A DNA stretch of 64,000 nt from DATJGR01 sp963812255 (GTDB lineage: Bacteria; Pseudomonadota; Gammaproteobacteria; Pseudomonadales; Azotimanducaceae), in assembly GCA_963812255.1 (NCBI GenBank), contig CAWEUM010000005.1, positions 2,339,730 through 2,403,729 on the forward strand. The letters are read 5' to 3'. Of this stretch, positions 17,541-26,549 are shown piece by piece. Within the stretch, counting starts at the first letter, position 1; each line of letters starts with the position of its first letter. Position numbers and translations under genes: made by a program. The notes under the pieces were generated by a model that worked only from the letters and a program-made list of their open reading frames with translations, had not been told where the DNA came from and did no database searches.

Positions 17541-18068
17541 TTACCAGCCCAACCCGAAGGGTGACTGGCGGCTGGAGACCTTGCCCGCGTCAGTGAAGAA
17601 CACCGAGCCGCGTCCCGTTCCCGGGTAGGTGTAGTACCACACGGTTCGGCCGTCGAGCGTGGTTTTCATGGACGGGGCGCCCAGCAGCCTCGTCACCTCT
17701 TCCTGATCGACGCCCTCCATCACGTTGGACCAGTTCGATTTGAGTGCGGCTTCCGGGCTCATGTAGCTGGAACCGGCAGGCACCACCGGCGCCGGCGCCT
17801 CCATCTGTGCGGCATTTGGAACGGTCGCTGCGACCGGGGCCACCTGCACAGCGGCGGGTGTCGCCTGCGGTGCTGTGGTCGCAGGTTGCGGTGAATCGGC
17901 CGCATGAGCCTCGAGTTGCGACACACGCAACTGCAATTCGAGCACCATCCCCTCGAGCGTTTGTACTTCCTGTTGCAGGGTCGAAGGGTCTGGTTCCGCG
18001 GCGCTGGCCTGTGCCGTTGCAATCAGCGCCCCGGCTGCTGTCGCCAACACGATACGCCGCGCTTGCAC
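17541..18068 (-). CDS. Secreted protein with BamE/SmpA-like C-terminal domain
   Basis: 175 residues. A signal peptide ends at ASAAEPD; a coiled-coil follows (STLQQEVQTLEGMVLELQLRVSQLEAH), then a Pro/Ala-rich linker of about 50 residues, then NWSNVMEGVDQEEVTRLLGAPSMKT...WYYTYPGTGRGSVFFTDAGKVSS, which has the BamE/OmlA-like fold pattern (GMsxxeVxxLLGxP...W.Y). It ends 7 bases before the cytochrome c4 stop, on the same strand, and is probably the third gene of the cytochrome operon. Periplasmic; partner unknown. Confidence 0.7.
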   Translation of the reverse strand: MQARRIVLATAAGALIATAQASAAEPDPSTLQQEVQTLEGMVLELQLRVSQLEAHAADSPQPATTAPQATPAAVQVAPVAATVPNAAQMEAPAPVVPAGSSYMSPEAALKSNWSNVMEGVDQEEVTRLLGAPSMKTTLDGRTVWYYTYPGTGRGSVFFTDAGKVSSRQSPFGLGW

Positions 18069-18075
18069 GGGACGG

Positions 18076-18678
18076 CTATCTCGACGCGGCGTAGGTTGCC
18101 ACCGCAGTCATGTCCTCAGTGCTCATGGCTTTGGTGATACCCAGCATGATCGGCGCGTTCGACCGCAGCCCCGATTTGAAGCCTTCCAGCTGTGCGGCCA
18201 GGTAGTCGATGTGCTGTCCGGCGAGCCGCGGGAACGCCGCTGCGCCTTCAGCGTTCGCACCGTGACACGAAGCGCACGCTGGCACGTCCTCTTCCTTGAT
18301 CCCTTGTGTGTAGATCATCTTGCCCCGCGCAAGCAGTGCCGCGTTCTTGCCGGCCGGGATCTTTGCAGGTTTTTTCGCGGCGTAGTAGTTCGCGAGCGCC
18401 TTGATCGTTTCGTCGCTCAACTGAGATGCCATGCCCCACATGTAGGCCTGCGCATTCGGATCACCGCGTTGATGGCTGCGAAACGCATCGAGCTGCAGCA
18501 TGGTGTACGCCGCCTGTTGACCGGCGAGGTTGGGGAATACGGGCGAGATACTCTGGCCGCCCGGGCCGTGACACGCGGAGCAAACGTCGGTGGCGAGCGA
18601 ATTCGCGACCGGTTCTGCCGCAACGGCCATACCCGCTGAGAGAATCGTTGCTGCTGTAATCGCAATGATCAGTTTCAT
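18076..18678 (-). CDS. Diheme cytochrome c4
   Basis: 200 residues with a signal peptide ending AVAAEP. Two c-type heme sites, CSACH (33-37) and CASCH (135-139), sit in two similar halves, each followed by a G-x-x-G-P/N-LAGQ segment (FPNLAGQQAAY and FPRLAGQHIDY), the cytochrome c4 pattern. It carries electrons in the periplasm. It starts 10 bases after the stop of the outer-membrane heme porin, so electron transfer between the two is likely. The frame is open much further upstream, but that portion is the shadow of the porin gene. Confidence 0.9.
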   Translation of the reverse strand: MKLIIAITAATILSAGMAVAAEPVANSLATDVCSACHGPGGQSISPVFPNLAGQQAAYTMLQLDAFRSHQRGDPNAQAYMWGMASQLSDETIKALANYYAAKKPAKIPAGKNAALLARGKMIYTQGIKEEDVPACASCHGANAEGAAAFPRLAGQHIDYLAAQLEGFKSGLRSNAPIMLGITKAMSTEDMTAVATYAASR

Positions 18679-18688
18679 GGTGGGTTGC

Positions 18689-20086
18689 CTAGAAGTTGAT
18701 CCAGCCGAGAAGATAGAACGTGTTGTTGTCGGACGCGTCGCGGCCATCACCGTCATAGTTGTTGTTGCCGCCGTTGAATTTCGTATACAGGGTGTACTGC
18801 AGTGCCAGCTTGGTGTTCTGGTACGGCACCCAGTCGAATTCGCCGATCCAGCCGTCGCTGTCGGGGCTGTTGTGCGCAAAACCGTCCAGCGGGGTCCCGG
18901 GCTCATACAGCAGCGCGTCGCTGGAACCGCTCGTGGAAAAATACCCGAGTGCTGCGCCGTAGGTCCGCCGGTAGAAGTAGCTGGTCGCAATCTTGAACGT
19001 CTGCAAATCTTGCGACTTGCCGGAGGCGCTACCGTCGTCATAGAACGCGTCGAGGGTCTGCTGCTCATCGATGTAGGTGGTCGTCACCGTCACCATGTTC
19101 CTGTCGCCGATGTACTGATACTGAGAATCGAGCGCCCAATCCCGGTATTCGTTGGTCGGACCCGACAGCGAACCGTCGCCGGGCGCTATCTTGGCTTGGA
19201 CGCCATAGGTACCGACCTCCCAGGAGTTGCGGCCCCACTGCCGTTCATAGCCGAGGCGCCAGTACGGCGCGGTGCCCCTCACCACGTCTGTGCTGTCGCT
19301 GTTGATCTGTGCGGCGGCCTGTGCCGAGCGGTATCCGCCGAGCTCCACGTAGATCGAGTCGTAGAGATAGGCATAGAGACTGACGCCCGCCACCCCTGCG
19401 TCGGCGAGCCCGCCGTCGATGATCGTCCCTGCGCCGGGCATCGGGGCGGTCGAACTGCGCTGGTCGAACGGCGACTGCCAGGCCGAAGTGGTGTTCCAAA
19501 GATCCTGCACGGTGGGATTGTTGTTGAAGTCGATACCCCACGTGAAATTGGGATTCTGTATTTTGGCGTAGCGAATGTCGGTGTTGTCCCAGCCCCACTG
19601 TCCTTCGGTGCCGTCGTAGGTCATCTGCACGAACGCGCCGAAGTTCGGAGCGATCCGGCCGGCGTAGAACAGGCTCGCCTGCTGCGGAAACAACACCTGA
19701 CCGTTCTTCGCGAGCGCATCGGCCGGGACGGGAACACCGCTCGCGTTGGTGCCGCCGGCGTTGATGTCCGGCACGGCCTTGCTGGTATCGGTGTATGAAG
19801 TCTGAAACATGAATGACAGCGGCGGCAGCTCGTTGAGCAGCAGCGTCTTGTCTTGGCTCGTGCTCGTGCCGCTCACCTGCGGCAGGTTGTCGATCGTGTA
19901 CGCGTTGAGTTTGAAGCGCCTTCCGAACGGCGTGAGTTCGGGGAACACTGTGTGGCAGGCCTCACAGGCGAGGCCGGTCTGCCGCGCAAAACTCGGTACT
20001 GCGTTTGCCGTTCCCGGCGCGAGCAGCGTGACCGCGCTCGTCAGTGTCAAGACAACGCCACATATCCAAAACTTGGAATGCCCCAT
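18689..20086 (-). CDS. Outer-membrane beta-barrel with N-terminal heme site (cytochrome-porin)
   Basis: 465 residues. A signal peptide (to TANA) is followed at once by PSFARQTGLACEACHTVFPELTPFGRRFKLNAY, a c-type heme motif at residues 41-45 inside a conserved N-terminal plug. The rest alternates aromatic strands and polar loops (FGAFVQMTYDG, YWRLGYERQWG, TKLALQYTLYTKF) and ends in Phe (GWINF), as outer-membrane barrels do. It probably places a heme in or at a barrel pore and passes electrons to the cytochrome c4 encoded next. The substrate is unknown; metal, iron and extracellular electron transfer are all possible. Confidence 0.8.
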   Translation of the reverse strand: MGHSKFWICGVVLTLTSAVTLLAPGTANAVPSFARQTGLACEACHTVFPELTPFGRRFKLNAYTIDNLPQVSGTSTSQDKTLLLNELPPLSFMFQTSYTDTSKAVPDINAGGTNASGVPVPADALAKNGQVLFPQQASLFYAGRIAPNFGAFVQMTYDGTEGQWGWDNTDIRYAKIQNPNFTWGIDFNNNPTVQDLWNTTSAWQSPFDQRSSTAPMPGAGTIIDGGLADAGVAGVSLYAYLYDSIYVELGGYRSAQAAAQINSDSTDVVRGTAPYWRLGYERQWGRNSWEVGTYGVQAKIAPGDGSLSGPTNEYRDWALDSQYQYIGDRNMVTVTTTYIDEQQTLDAFYDDGSASGKSQDLQTFKIATSYFYRRTYGAALGYFSTSGSSDALLYEPGTPLDGFAHNSPDSDGWIGEFDWVPYQNTKLALQYTLYTKFNGGNNNYDGDGRDASDNNTFYLLGWINF

Positions 20087-20299
20087 GGCCAGATACCTCT
20101 CCCCGCTGGTTCGATTCAGTCGACGCCGGGGTGGCCGTATGGGGCCCCCACAACCGCTGCAGCCTAGCCAACGCAGCCACAGTGGCTCTGTTCGCTAGGA
20201 CACATAACTTAATTTTACACTGATCAGTCCCTACCGCTGCGCGATGCTAAGACCCATAGAAACGGAATAAGATCCCGACCCGGCTGAACGAGAAACGAC
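20087..20299. other. Divergent intergenic region
   Basis: 213 bases between the heme-porin operon (-) and the hemolysin-III-like gene (+); promoters for both must lie here. An AT-rich patch (CACATAACTTAATTTTACACTG) is split over 20203-20222. No clear operator seen. Confidence 0.35.
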
Positions 20300-20956
20300 G
20301 TGTGCACATCGACTCTCAGCAATAGCCGCGCACAGTCGCCAGGTGAAGAAATCGCCAACAGCGTCAGCCATGGCATCGCAGTGGTCGCGGCGCTGATTGG
20401 AACGCCCTTTCTGATCGTCAATGCAGCGCGCCACGGAGGCGCCGCGCTGATTGTCGGAACCAGCGTGTTCGCCGCGACGGCGATGTGCCTCTACCTCGCC
20501 TCGACCCTGTATCACGCCCTTCCGGCTGGTAAGGCCAAGCGCGTCTTTCGGATCATCGAGCATTCCGCGATCTTTCTTCTCATCGCAGGTACCTACACGC
20601 CGTTCACGCTTGGAGTACTCGGTGGCGCATGGGGATGGACGCTCTTCGGACTCGTGTGGAGCCTTGCAGTCGCGGGTGTGTTGCTGAAGGCGGCGGCAAC
20701 GATGTCCCATCCGATACTATCCACGGCACTCTATCTGTCGATGGGCTGGCTCATCGTCCTTGCGGTGGAGCCGTTGCTTGCCAGGGTGCCCACCGCCGGA
20801 CTGTTGTGGCTGCTTGCAGGAGGTTTGTCGTACACCGTGGGCGTCGCGTTCTTCGCGACGGATTCGCGGTTGCGGTATGGGCATTTCATCTGGCATCTGT
20901 TCGTCATGGCGGGTACGGCATTCCACTACTTCGCCGTATTGTGGTACGCGGCCTGA
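20300..20956 (+). CDS. Hemolysin III / PAQR family membrane protein
   Basis: 218 residues with seven predicted helices. Signature elements: EEIANSVSHGIAVVAALIG, STLYHALP, RIIEHSAIFLLIAGTYTPFTL and GHFIWHLFVMAGTAFHYFAV; the Ser/His/Asp set forms the PAQR zinc site. The family name is historical; the role in Proteobacteria is probably membrane lipid homeostasis. Transcribed away from the cytochrome operon and ending 8 bases before the stop of the convergent acyltransferase gene. Confidence 0.88.
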   Translation: MCTSTLSNSRAQSPGEEIANSVSHGIAVVAALIGTPFLIVNAARHGGAALIVGTSVFAATAMCLYLASTLYHALPAGKAKRVFRIIEHSAIFLLIAGTYTPFTLGVLGGAWGWTLFGLVWSLAVAGVLLKAAATMSHPILSTALYLSMGWLIVLAVEPLLARVPTAGLLWLLAGGLSYTVGVAFFATDSRLRYGHFIWHLFVMAGTAFHYFAVLWYAA

Positions 20957-20964
20957 CGGTCGCC

Positions 20965-22407
20965 TCACGCCGCGGACCGATACTCCGGGCTGTCGCGCTG
21001 CATGTCCGCGCTGTCGTTTGTCGGCAGGACGGTCGCCTTCAGCGCCAGCCAGGCCGTCAGCATGTCGTCACGCAACTTGTCGCCGTCGGACAGCGCATCC
21101 CGGCATGCCGTGAGACTGAAATCCATTCGATCCTGGTAGCTCTGTACGGTGATGTTCAGCGCCATACCGTGTGCCGGAATCGATACGGGATAGTGCGTCA
21201 GCATTTTGGCGCCGTGAATGAACACCGCGTCACGCGGACCCGCGACATTCGATATCACGAGATTGACCGGCATGGACATGCTGTCGCCGAGGCGAAACAG
21301 TTCGATCGAAGCCATCGCCGATTGCGCCACCAGCGGCAGTCCCAGCGCGTGTGTGTCCTGTGGCATCGACGGGCCAATCGCCTCGACGATCGCCTTGCCC
21401 GCGCGCGCGCTGTTGCGGATCGATATCAAACGACTCACCGGATCGGCCTGCTGAGTCTCGAGACTCGCGAGCAACATGGTGACCTGGTTGCTCATCGACC
21501 GATCGCCGGCTTTTCGCAACGACACAGGCACACCCGCAATCAATGGCAGTTCGGGCAGCTCATTCAAGTCGTTGAGGTAACTGCGCAACCCGCCGGCGCA
21601 TACCGCCATGAACACATCGTTGACACTGCAATCGTAAGCCTTGCCCACCGCCTTCACCTCGGACAAGGACAACGTACCGACCGTGAACGTGCGATCGGAG
21701 CCGATCGCCCGATTGAAGCGGGTGTGAGGTGCCCGCTGAGCGTACGCGCCGAACGAGCGGCCATTCAATGCCCGGGCCGCGAGACGCGCGAAGCTTGCCA
21801 GTCCTTCGCGCATTGTCTGCAGATCGTTGAGCGGCTGCGCGTTCCGGCGCACACCGGCTCGCAGCAAACGTTCCAACCATCCCGGCGCAGTCACATCCGG
21901 CACGCTCGGCCCGATCGGCGAATCGTCCGGCGTTGCGTTGCCGAATATGTCCAGTAGCATCTGACCGGCTGCGCCATCGATGCACGCGTGGTGCATCTTC
22001 GTGTACCACGCAAACCGGGTGCCCTCGACGCCTTCGATCAAGTAGTACTCCCACAGCGGTCTGCTGCGATCCAGCCGCCGGGAATGCAAGCGCGCCACCA
22101 GATTCTGCAATTGGGCAATCGAGCCGGGCTTCGGCAACATCACCCGTCGTACGTGCTGGTCGATGTCCAACTCATCGACTGTTTCCCAATACGGGTGATC
22201 GAGTCCCAGCGGGCTGGCAACCAGGCGGCGTGTCATGAAGCCGATCATCGAGGCGCGCGCGGCGACGTGCTGCTGCATCTCTCGAAAGAAGGTCATGCGT
22301 CGTTCTATCGGGACCTCCAGGATCTGCAGGCCGGCGATGTGCATGGGTGAATTCGTAGTCTCGGCATAGAGAAAAGCGGCGTCGAGTATCTTCAGTTGTG
22401 CGTTCAT
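20965..22407 (-). CDS. Wax ester synthase / diacylglycerol acyltransferase (WS/DGAT)
   Basis: 480 residues from ATG 22407, which follows AAGGA by about 8 bases; an earlier ATG at 22482 would add a poor 25-residue leader. The acyltransferase motif HHACIDG is at 139-145. SVNDVFMAVCAGGLRSYL, MSNQVTMLLASL and NLVISNVAGPRDAVFIHG are the further conserved blocks of this family. It esterifies acyl-CoA with fatty alcohol or diacylglycerol to make storage wax esters or triacylglycerol. It stands alone, so substrate use cannot be read from context. Confidence 0.9.
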   Translation of the reverse strand: MNAQLKILDAAFLYAETTNSPMHIAGLQILEVPIERRMTFFREMQQHVAARASMIGFMTRRLVASPLGLDHPYWETVDELDIDQHVRRVMLPKPGSIAQLQNLVARLHSRRLDRSRPLWEYYLIEGVEGTRFAWYTKMHHACIDGAAGQMLLDIFGNATPDDSPIGPSVPDVTAPGWLERLLRAGVRRNAQPLNDLQTMREGLASFARLAARALNGRSFGAYAQRAPHTRFNRAIGSDRTFTVGTLSLSEVKAVGKAYDCSVNDVFMAVCAGGLRSYLNDLNELPELPLIAGVPVSLRKAGDRSMSNQVTMLLASLETQQADPVSRLISIRNSARAGKAIVEAIGPSMPQDTHALGLPLVAQSAMASIELFRLGDSMSMPVNLVISNVAGPRDAVFIHGAKMLTHYPVSIPAHGMALNITVQSYQDRMDFSLTACRDALSDGDKLRDDMLTAWLALKATVLPTNDSADMQRDSPEYRSAA

Positions 22408-22457
22408 TCGTATCGATCCTTGGTACAGTGATGAGACATTCGCACGCATGTGGCGCG

Positions 22458-22481
22458 TGTCAGCGCACCCTCGCGCTGACA
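22458..22481. promoter_or_regulatory. Perfect inverted repeat upstream of the WS/DGAT gene
   Basis: TGTCAGCGC-ACCCTC-GCGCTGACA: 9-base arms and a 6-base loop, about 50 bases before the acyltransferase start. The left arm plus loop (TGTCAGCGCACC) also matches the motif at 2188-2206. It could be an operator or an RNA hairpin in the leader; no T-run follows on either side. Confidence 0.45.
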
Positions 22482-22699
22482 TATGAACAAGTCAGTGAAA
22501 GAAATCAGTGCGAGCGAGACTCAGCCGGCCGCTCGAGAAGCGAAGTCCAGAGAAGCGAGGATCAAGCAGAACCGAGGGTTTGGTTCTGACGGCGTTGCGG
22601 TGCTCTGACACGAAACGAGACTGGATACCCTATACGCATTGCCGAGCCTAAGCAACGTATGGAGGCTTCGACCCTAACAGTTGTACAAAGGGGAAATGG

Positions 22700-22966
22700 C
22701 TAAACGTCGTCTGCCGCCAGGATATATCCAGTCGCACCCCTTCCAATGCGTAGATAGACTTTCTCCGCGGCCTTGTGGATCCGATTTATCGTCGCATCGA
22801 ACGCACCGAGGTATCCCGCCTCGACGCTGTTCATCTTCGGGCACAGCTTCTTGAGCGCACTCCCTTCGACGAAGAAAGACACCTCGATGGTGCTGTCGTA
22901 TCCCCAGAAGCGAACGCGGCTTCGCGTGGGATCGTAACTTCGACTTGGATTCGGAAAGTTCAACAT
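22700..22966 (-). CDS. DUF1488 family protein
   Basis: 88 residues: MLNFPNPSRSYDPTRSRVRF, WGYDSTIEVSFFVEGSALKKL and a C-terminal KVYLRIGRGATGYILAADD. The FPNPSRSYD start, W-G-x-D-S and Y-x-L-x-x-x-D end match the DUF1488 pattern. Small cytoplasmic protein of unknown function, often near stress genes. Alone here. Confidence 0.8.
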   Translation of the reverse strand: MLNFPNPSRSYDPTRSRVRFWGYDSTIEVSFFVEGSALKKLCPKMNSVEAGYLGAFDATINRIHKAAEKVYLRIGRGATGYILAADDV

Positions 22967-23294
22967 TCGCAGTCTCGCTGACGTCTCTCGCAGTACTTCC
23001 AGGATCAGTCTGTTCTCGGGACCATCGTTGCGTCATAGCCCTCTTTAGCGTTACGCGTAGGTCTCGTCATCGGGTCCCTACTGGTGAACGGCCGCGGCCA
23101 GGGCTGCGATCGAACAACCGACATCATCATCGTCTGCGTCAAAGACTTCCGTGCGCTAGCGTACCCGAGCGCAATGACGATTCGTCGGGAGCCCAACGGT
23201 ACAACTCGCTTCAAAGTACGCTATCGCACAGACGTCGGCGGCACGGTCCTGATAAGAATGTTTTACTCGGAAGGCCCGAAACAGGACTACTACA
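22967..23294. other. Intergenic region, 328 bases
   Basis: A plus frame from 23174 runs into the next gene in another frame but shows no recognisable domain. Nothing else seen. Confidence 0.3.
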
Positions 23295-24086
23295 ATGCCA
23301 AGATCATCGATCGCCATCCGCGTCCCGCACGCCGCTCTGTTTGCGCTGCTGGCTGCAGTCACCGGCCACGCAGTCGCTGCAGATGGCTCCCGATTACCTG
23401 CGAATGCCGGCGCGAATGACTATGGGTCTGGTTGGCATTGCGAACACGGTTATCGGCAGGAAGGCGGTGCCTGCGTCGCTATCAACCTGCCTGCCAACGC
23501 ATACCTCTCCGACAAGTCGTACGGTCGCGGTTGGGAGTGCAGCCGCGGCTTTCAGATGCGCAACGAATCTTGCGAGGCCATGAAGTTGCCTGCGCATTCC
23601 TATCTCAATTCCTCCAGCGGTGACGCATGGAGTTGCGATCGGGGGTATCGCGCCGTACACGACGCGTGCGTAGCGATCCAGGTCCCCGCAAATGGATACA
23701 TGACCGAAGCGACATACGGGCCGGGTTGGAAATGCGACCGTGGATACCGGGTGGACCAGGAGGCTTGCCGCATGATCAAGGTACCTGTCAACGGGTATCT
23801 GGTCGAGGCATCGTCGTACGGGCCGGGTTGGCAGTGTGATCGCGGCTACAAGGCCGACCGTGACGCATGCGTGGCGATCAAGGTGCCCGCCAACGGGTAT
23901 CTGGCCGATGTGTCATACGGACCGGGTTGGGAGTGCGATCGCGGCTATCGAGCCCGCAACGGGGCGTGTGTTGGATTCGATGTGCCGAAGAACGCTCACC
24001 TCAACTACTCGGGGGACAGCTGGGAATGTGACCAGCCTTATCGTAAGGACGAGCGCGGCTGCCTTTCGCAGGGCGACGTTCGCTGA
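23295..24086 (+). CDS. Secreted Cys-rich tandem-repeat protein
   Basis: 263 residues. A signal peptide (to AVAADG) precedes six or seven repeats of about 36 residues with the pattern P-x-N-G/A-Y-L-...-S/T-Y-G-x-G-W-x-C-D/E-R-G-Y-...-C-V-A-I-x-V. Each repeat has two Cys (W.C and the AC/SC before the hydrophobic strand), so one disulfide per repeat is likely. The last repeats deviate (YSGDSWECDQPY). No family recognised and no anchor, so it is presumably periplasmic or released. It stands alone, 120 bases before the transglutaminase-like gene. Confidence 0.75.
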   Translation: MPRSSIAIRVPHAALFALLAAVTGHAVAADGSRLPANAGANDYGSGWHCEHGYRQEGGACVAINLPANAYLSDKSYGRGWECSRGFQMRNESCEAMKLPAHSYLNSSSGDAWSCDRGYRAVHDACVAIQVPANGYMTEATYGPGWKCDRGYRVDQEACRMIKVPVNGYLVEASSYGPGWQCDRGYKADRDACVAIKVPANGYLADVSYGPGWECDRGYRARNGACVGFDVPKNAHLNYSGDSWECDQPYRKDERGCLSQGDVR

Positions 24087-24207
24087 CATACGCCGTTCAC
24101 GGCATCGTCGCGCCGCGCACTGGTGTCATTGCGCCGCGTACTGATGCAGTGGGGTCTCTGCGCCAGCGACGCGGCGTCCCGCCCCAAATCATTGAGTGTA
24201 AGAGTCC

Positions 24208-25014
24208 ATGCAGATTCGCGTCGGTTACGAACTGATCTACGATTGTCCTCAACCCACGCCGATGATTTTCATCCTGAACGTGCATTTCACGCGCGTGTCC
24301 GACCTCGCCGGGCGAGACGATCTGATGGTCGATCCGCCCGTGCCAATGGCTGCATACCGTGACACCTTCGGCAACTGGTGCACGCGTATCGTGGCGCCGG
24401 TGGGGAAAACGCGCGTTTTCGCGAACGCGATCGTCAACGACGGCGGCGAGCCCGATGTGATCGCACCAGACGCACAACAGCTTGCGGTACAGGATCTCCC
24501 CGAGGAAACGCTGCTGTTCCTGCTCGGCAGCCGCTACTGTGAAACCGACCGTCTATCGGATATTGCATGGAATCTCTTCGGCCAGGCGCCGACCGGTTGG
24601 GGTCGCGTGCAGGCCATCTGCGACTACGTCCATCAACACATCGTGTTTGGCTACGAACACGCGCGCATGACGCGCACCGCGCTGGAGGCGTATTTCGATG
24701 GAACCGGTGTCTGTCGGGATTACGCCCATCTCGCCGTTGCGCTGTGCCGCTGCATGAACATTCCGGCGCGCTACTGCACCGGCTATCTACCAGACATCGG
24801 TGTTCCGGACACCGATGCGCCGATGGATTTCGCCGCCTGGTTCGAGGCGTTCCTCGACGGCCGCTGGTTTACGTTCGATGCCCGTAACAACACGCCACGC
24901 ATCGGCAGAATCCTCGTCGCGCGCGGCCGCGACGCGGCAGACGTGGCGATCAGCAATACGTTCGGTCAGAACATCCTTGCAAGCTTCAAGGTCTGGGCCG
25001 ACGCAATAGATTAG
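24208..25014 (+). CDS. Transglutaminase-like cysteine protease-fold protein
   Basis: 268 residues. An N-terminal beta-sandwich-like region precedes the core: GTGVCRDYAHLAVALCRCMNIPARY with candidate nucleophile C169, then FAAWFEAFLDGRWFTFDARNN with the Asp. The position normally holding the catalytic His (HAWxE) reads AAW here, so activity may differ from classical transglutaminases. No signal peptide, so probably cytoplasmic. The sequence agrees with the stand-alone bacterial transglutaminase family. Confidence 0.82.
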   Translation: MQIRVGYELIYDCPQPTPMIFILNVHFTRVSDLAGRDDLMVDPPVPMAAYRDTFGNWCTRIVAPVGKTRVFANAIVNDGGEPDVIAPDAQQLAVQDLPEETLLFLLGSRYCETDRLSDIAWNLFGQAPTGWGRVQAICDYVHQHIVFGYEHARMTRTALEAYFDGTGVCRDYAHLAVALCRCMNIPARYCTGYLPDIGVPDTDAPMDFAAWFEAFLDGRWFTFDARNNTPRIGRILVARGRDAADVAISNTFGQNILASFKVWADAID

Positions 25015-25244
25015 CGAACGCCACGGCGGCGTGGCGCCGGAACGAAACGTTCCTGTGAACGGCCAACCGTATTTGTTTGCGCGAGCGCGAATGACAAACG
25101 ATTCGCGCAACGAACTCATGCGGATCGACGGCGTATGCGCGCCAACGTACCGATACTGTTGTGCCGCATCACTATCCTTCTCGCAGTTCCAGTCAAACGT
25201 CTTGGCAATTTTGCCGACGCCGACGTGGTACTGCAGAGGTAAGC

Positions 25245-25466
25245 ATGGAAAAACCAATCATTCCCAGCGTCGATGAGATGAAGGGCAAATGGAAGCAACA
25301 CGTGGGCGCCGCGAAGCTCACCTGGGGTGAACTCACCGAAGATGAGCTGTTGGAGGTAGAAGGCCGCCAAGACAAGTTGGCCGGCGCAATTCAGGAACGT
25401 TACGCGATTACGCGTGACGAAGCCGACCGCCAGGCGAAGAGCTTCTTCAAGACGCTGACATCTTGA
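25245..25466 (+). CDS. CsbD-family stress protein
   Basis: 73 residues: VDEMKGKWKQHVGAAKLTWG, then ELTEDELLEVEGRQDKLAGA, then IQERYAITRDEADRQ; the K-G-K/W-K...G-x-A/K-x-x-W-G...G-x-x-x-x-L pattern is CsbD. GAGG (25236-25239) lies 5 bases before ATG 25245; the open frame upstream has no support. CsbD-like proteins rise under general stress, function unknown. It precedes the BON protein by 90 bases. Confidence 0.88.
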   Translation: MEKPIIPSVDEMKGKWKQHVGAAKLTWGELTEDELLEVEGRQDKLAGAIQERYAITRDEADRQAKSFFKTLTS

Positions 25467-25555
25467 AGAAGGTGACGGCACGCCACGCACGAGCGGTCTC
25501 GCGATCGTTCGGAGACGATGGCTACAGCGTCGAATCAACGGCACGGAAAACATCT

Positions 25556-26386
25556 ATGTACACGCAATCACGTAAACTCCTTCTCGCATCGAGCATCGCG
25601 TTGGCAGTCACGGGCGGCGCCAACGCGTTCGCCGCTGACCCTGAATCGCAACAAGTCACAGATGCTCGCCAAGAGACCCAAATCTGGACAACCTACGCAC
25701 TGAGTCCCTATCTGCGCGACGACGAACTCAGGGTGTCGGTGCACGGCGGCAAGGCCACGCTGAGCGGCAAGGTCGAAGAAGGCGCCAACAAGGATCTCGC
25801 CAAGCAAATTGCACTGGGCGTCAAAGGCATCAAAGCGGTCGATAACCAAATCGTCGTGCAAGCCGACTATGTTCCGCCGGCGCGGGGTGCCGAACGCAGC
25901 TACGGCGAAATGATCGACGACGCCACCGTGACGGCGAAGGTGAAATCGAAACTCGTGTGGAGTACCTACGCCGATGGTCTGGCCACCGAAGTCGACACGA
26001 AGATGGGCAAGGTCACGCTGACAGGCGTCGCCGACACTGCACAGGCCAAGGAACTCGCGGGGCAACTTGCGAAGAGTACCAGTGGTGTCGTCGCGGTGAA
26101 TAACCAGCTCACCGTCAAGTCGAAATCAAATGTCGAGGGCGGGGCAAAGACCGTGCCGCAACCGGACGGCAATGCCGTGACCGATGCATGGATCTCGACG
26201 AAGGTGAAGTCGACGTTGATGTACTCCAGCAATGTCGACGGCTCTGATATCGATGTCAGCACGAGCAAAGGCATCGTGACACTGAGCGGCAAGGTCGACA
26301 GTGGCGTCGAACGCGCTCTAACCATCGAACTGGCTAAGAACATTCGCGGTGTTCACAGCGTCGAGTCAAAGGGTCTGATCATCTAA
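25556..26386 (+). CDS. Periplasmic protein with three BON domains (OsmY-like)
   Basis: 276 residues. A signal peptide ends near ANAFAADP. Three BON repeats follow, each with an alpha-beta pattern and a core such as VHGGKATLSGKVEEG, TKMGKVTLTGVADT and TSKGIVTLSGKVDSG, each ending with a KGIKAVDNQIVV / SGVVAVNNQL / RGVHSVESKG strand. BON proteins bind phospholipid at the periplasmic face and protect during osmotic stress; OsmY has two domains, this one three. A clear terminator follows at 26398-26444. Confidence 0.88.
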   Translation: MYTQSRKLLLASSIALAVTGGANAFAADPESQQVTDARQETQIWTTYALSPYLRDDELRVSVHGGKATLSGKVEEGANKDLAKQIALGVKGIKAVDNQIVVQADYVPPARGAERSYGEMIDDATVTAKVKSKLVWSTYADGLATEVDTKMGKVTLTGVADTAQAKELAGQLAKSTSGVVAVNNQLTVKSKSNVEGGAKTVPQPDGNAVTDAWISTKVKSTLMYSSNVDGSDIDVSTSKGIVTLSGKVDSGVERALTIELAKNIRGVHSVESKGLII

Positions 26387-26397
26387 CGTTTTTCAAA

Positions 26398-26444
26398 GGC
26401 CGCCGCGTATTCGGATCTTTGGGACCATGCGGCGGTCTTTTTTT
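26398..26444 (+). terminator. Rho-independent terminator after the BON gene
   Basis: GGCCGCCGCGT pairs with TGCGGCGGTC across a 20-base loop and is followed by seven T. Confidence 0.8.
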
Positions 26445-26549
26445 CGTTCTCCCCACCGAGTCCGAAGCGTAAAGGAACTGCTTGCGCGCATCGTCGCGCA
26501 TTCGTTGTAGCCGCTGGGAAGCCGCCCGGATTTCGACCCCCTTGTGTTC

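Noticed and set aside
20300..20956. Hemolysin/toxin function
   Set aside because: Hemolysin III is a historical name; the sequence is a PAQR-type membrane protein.
22967..23294. Small gene starting at 23174
   Set aside because: The frame runs into the repeat-protein gene out of phase and shows no domain.
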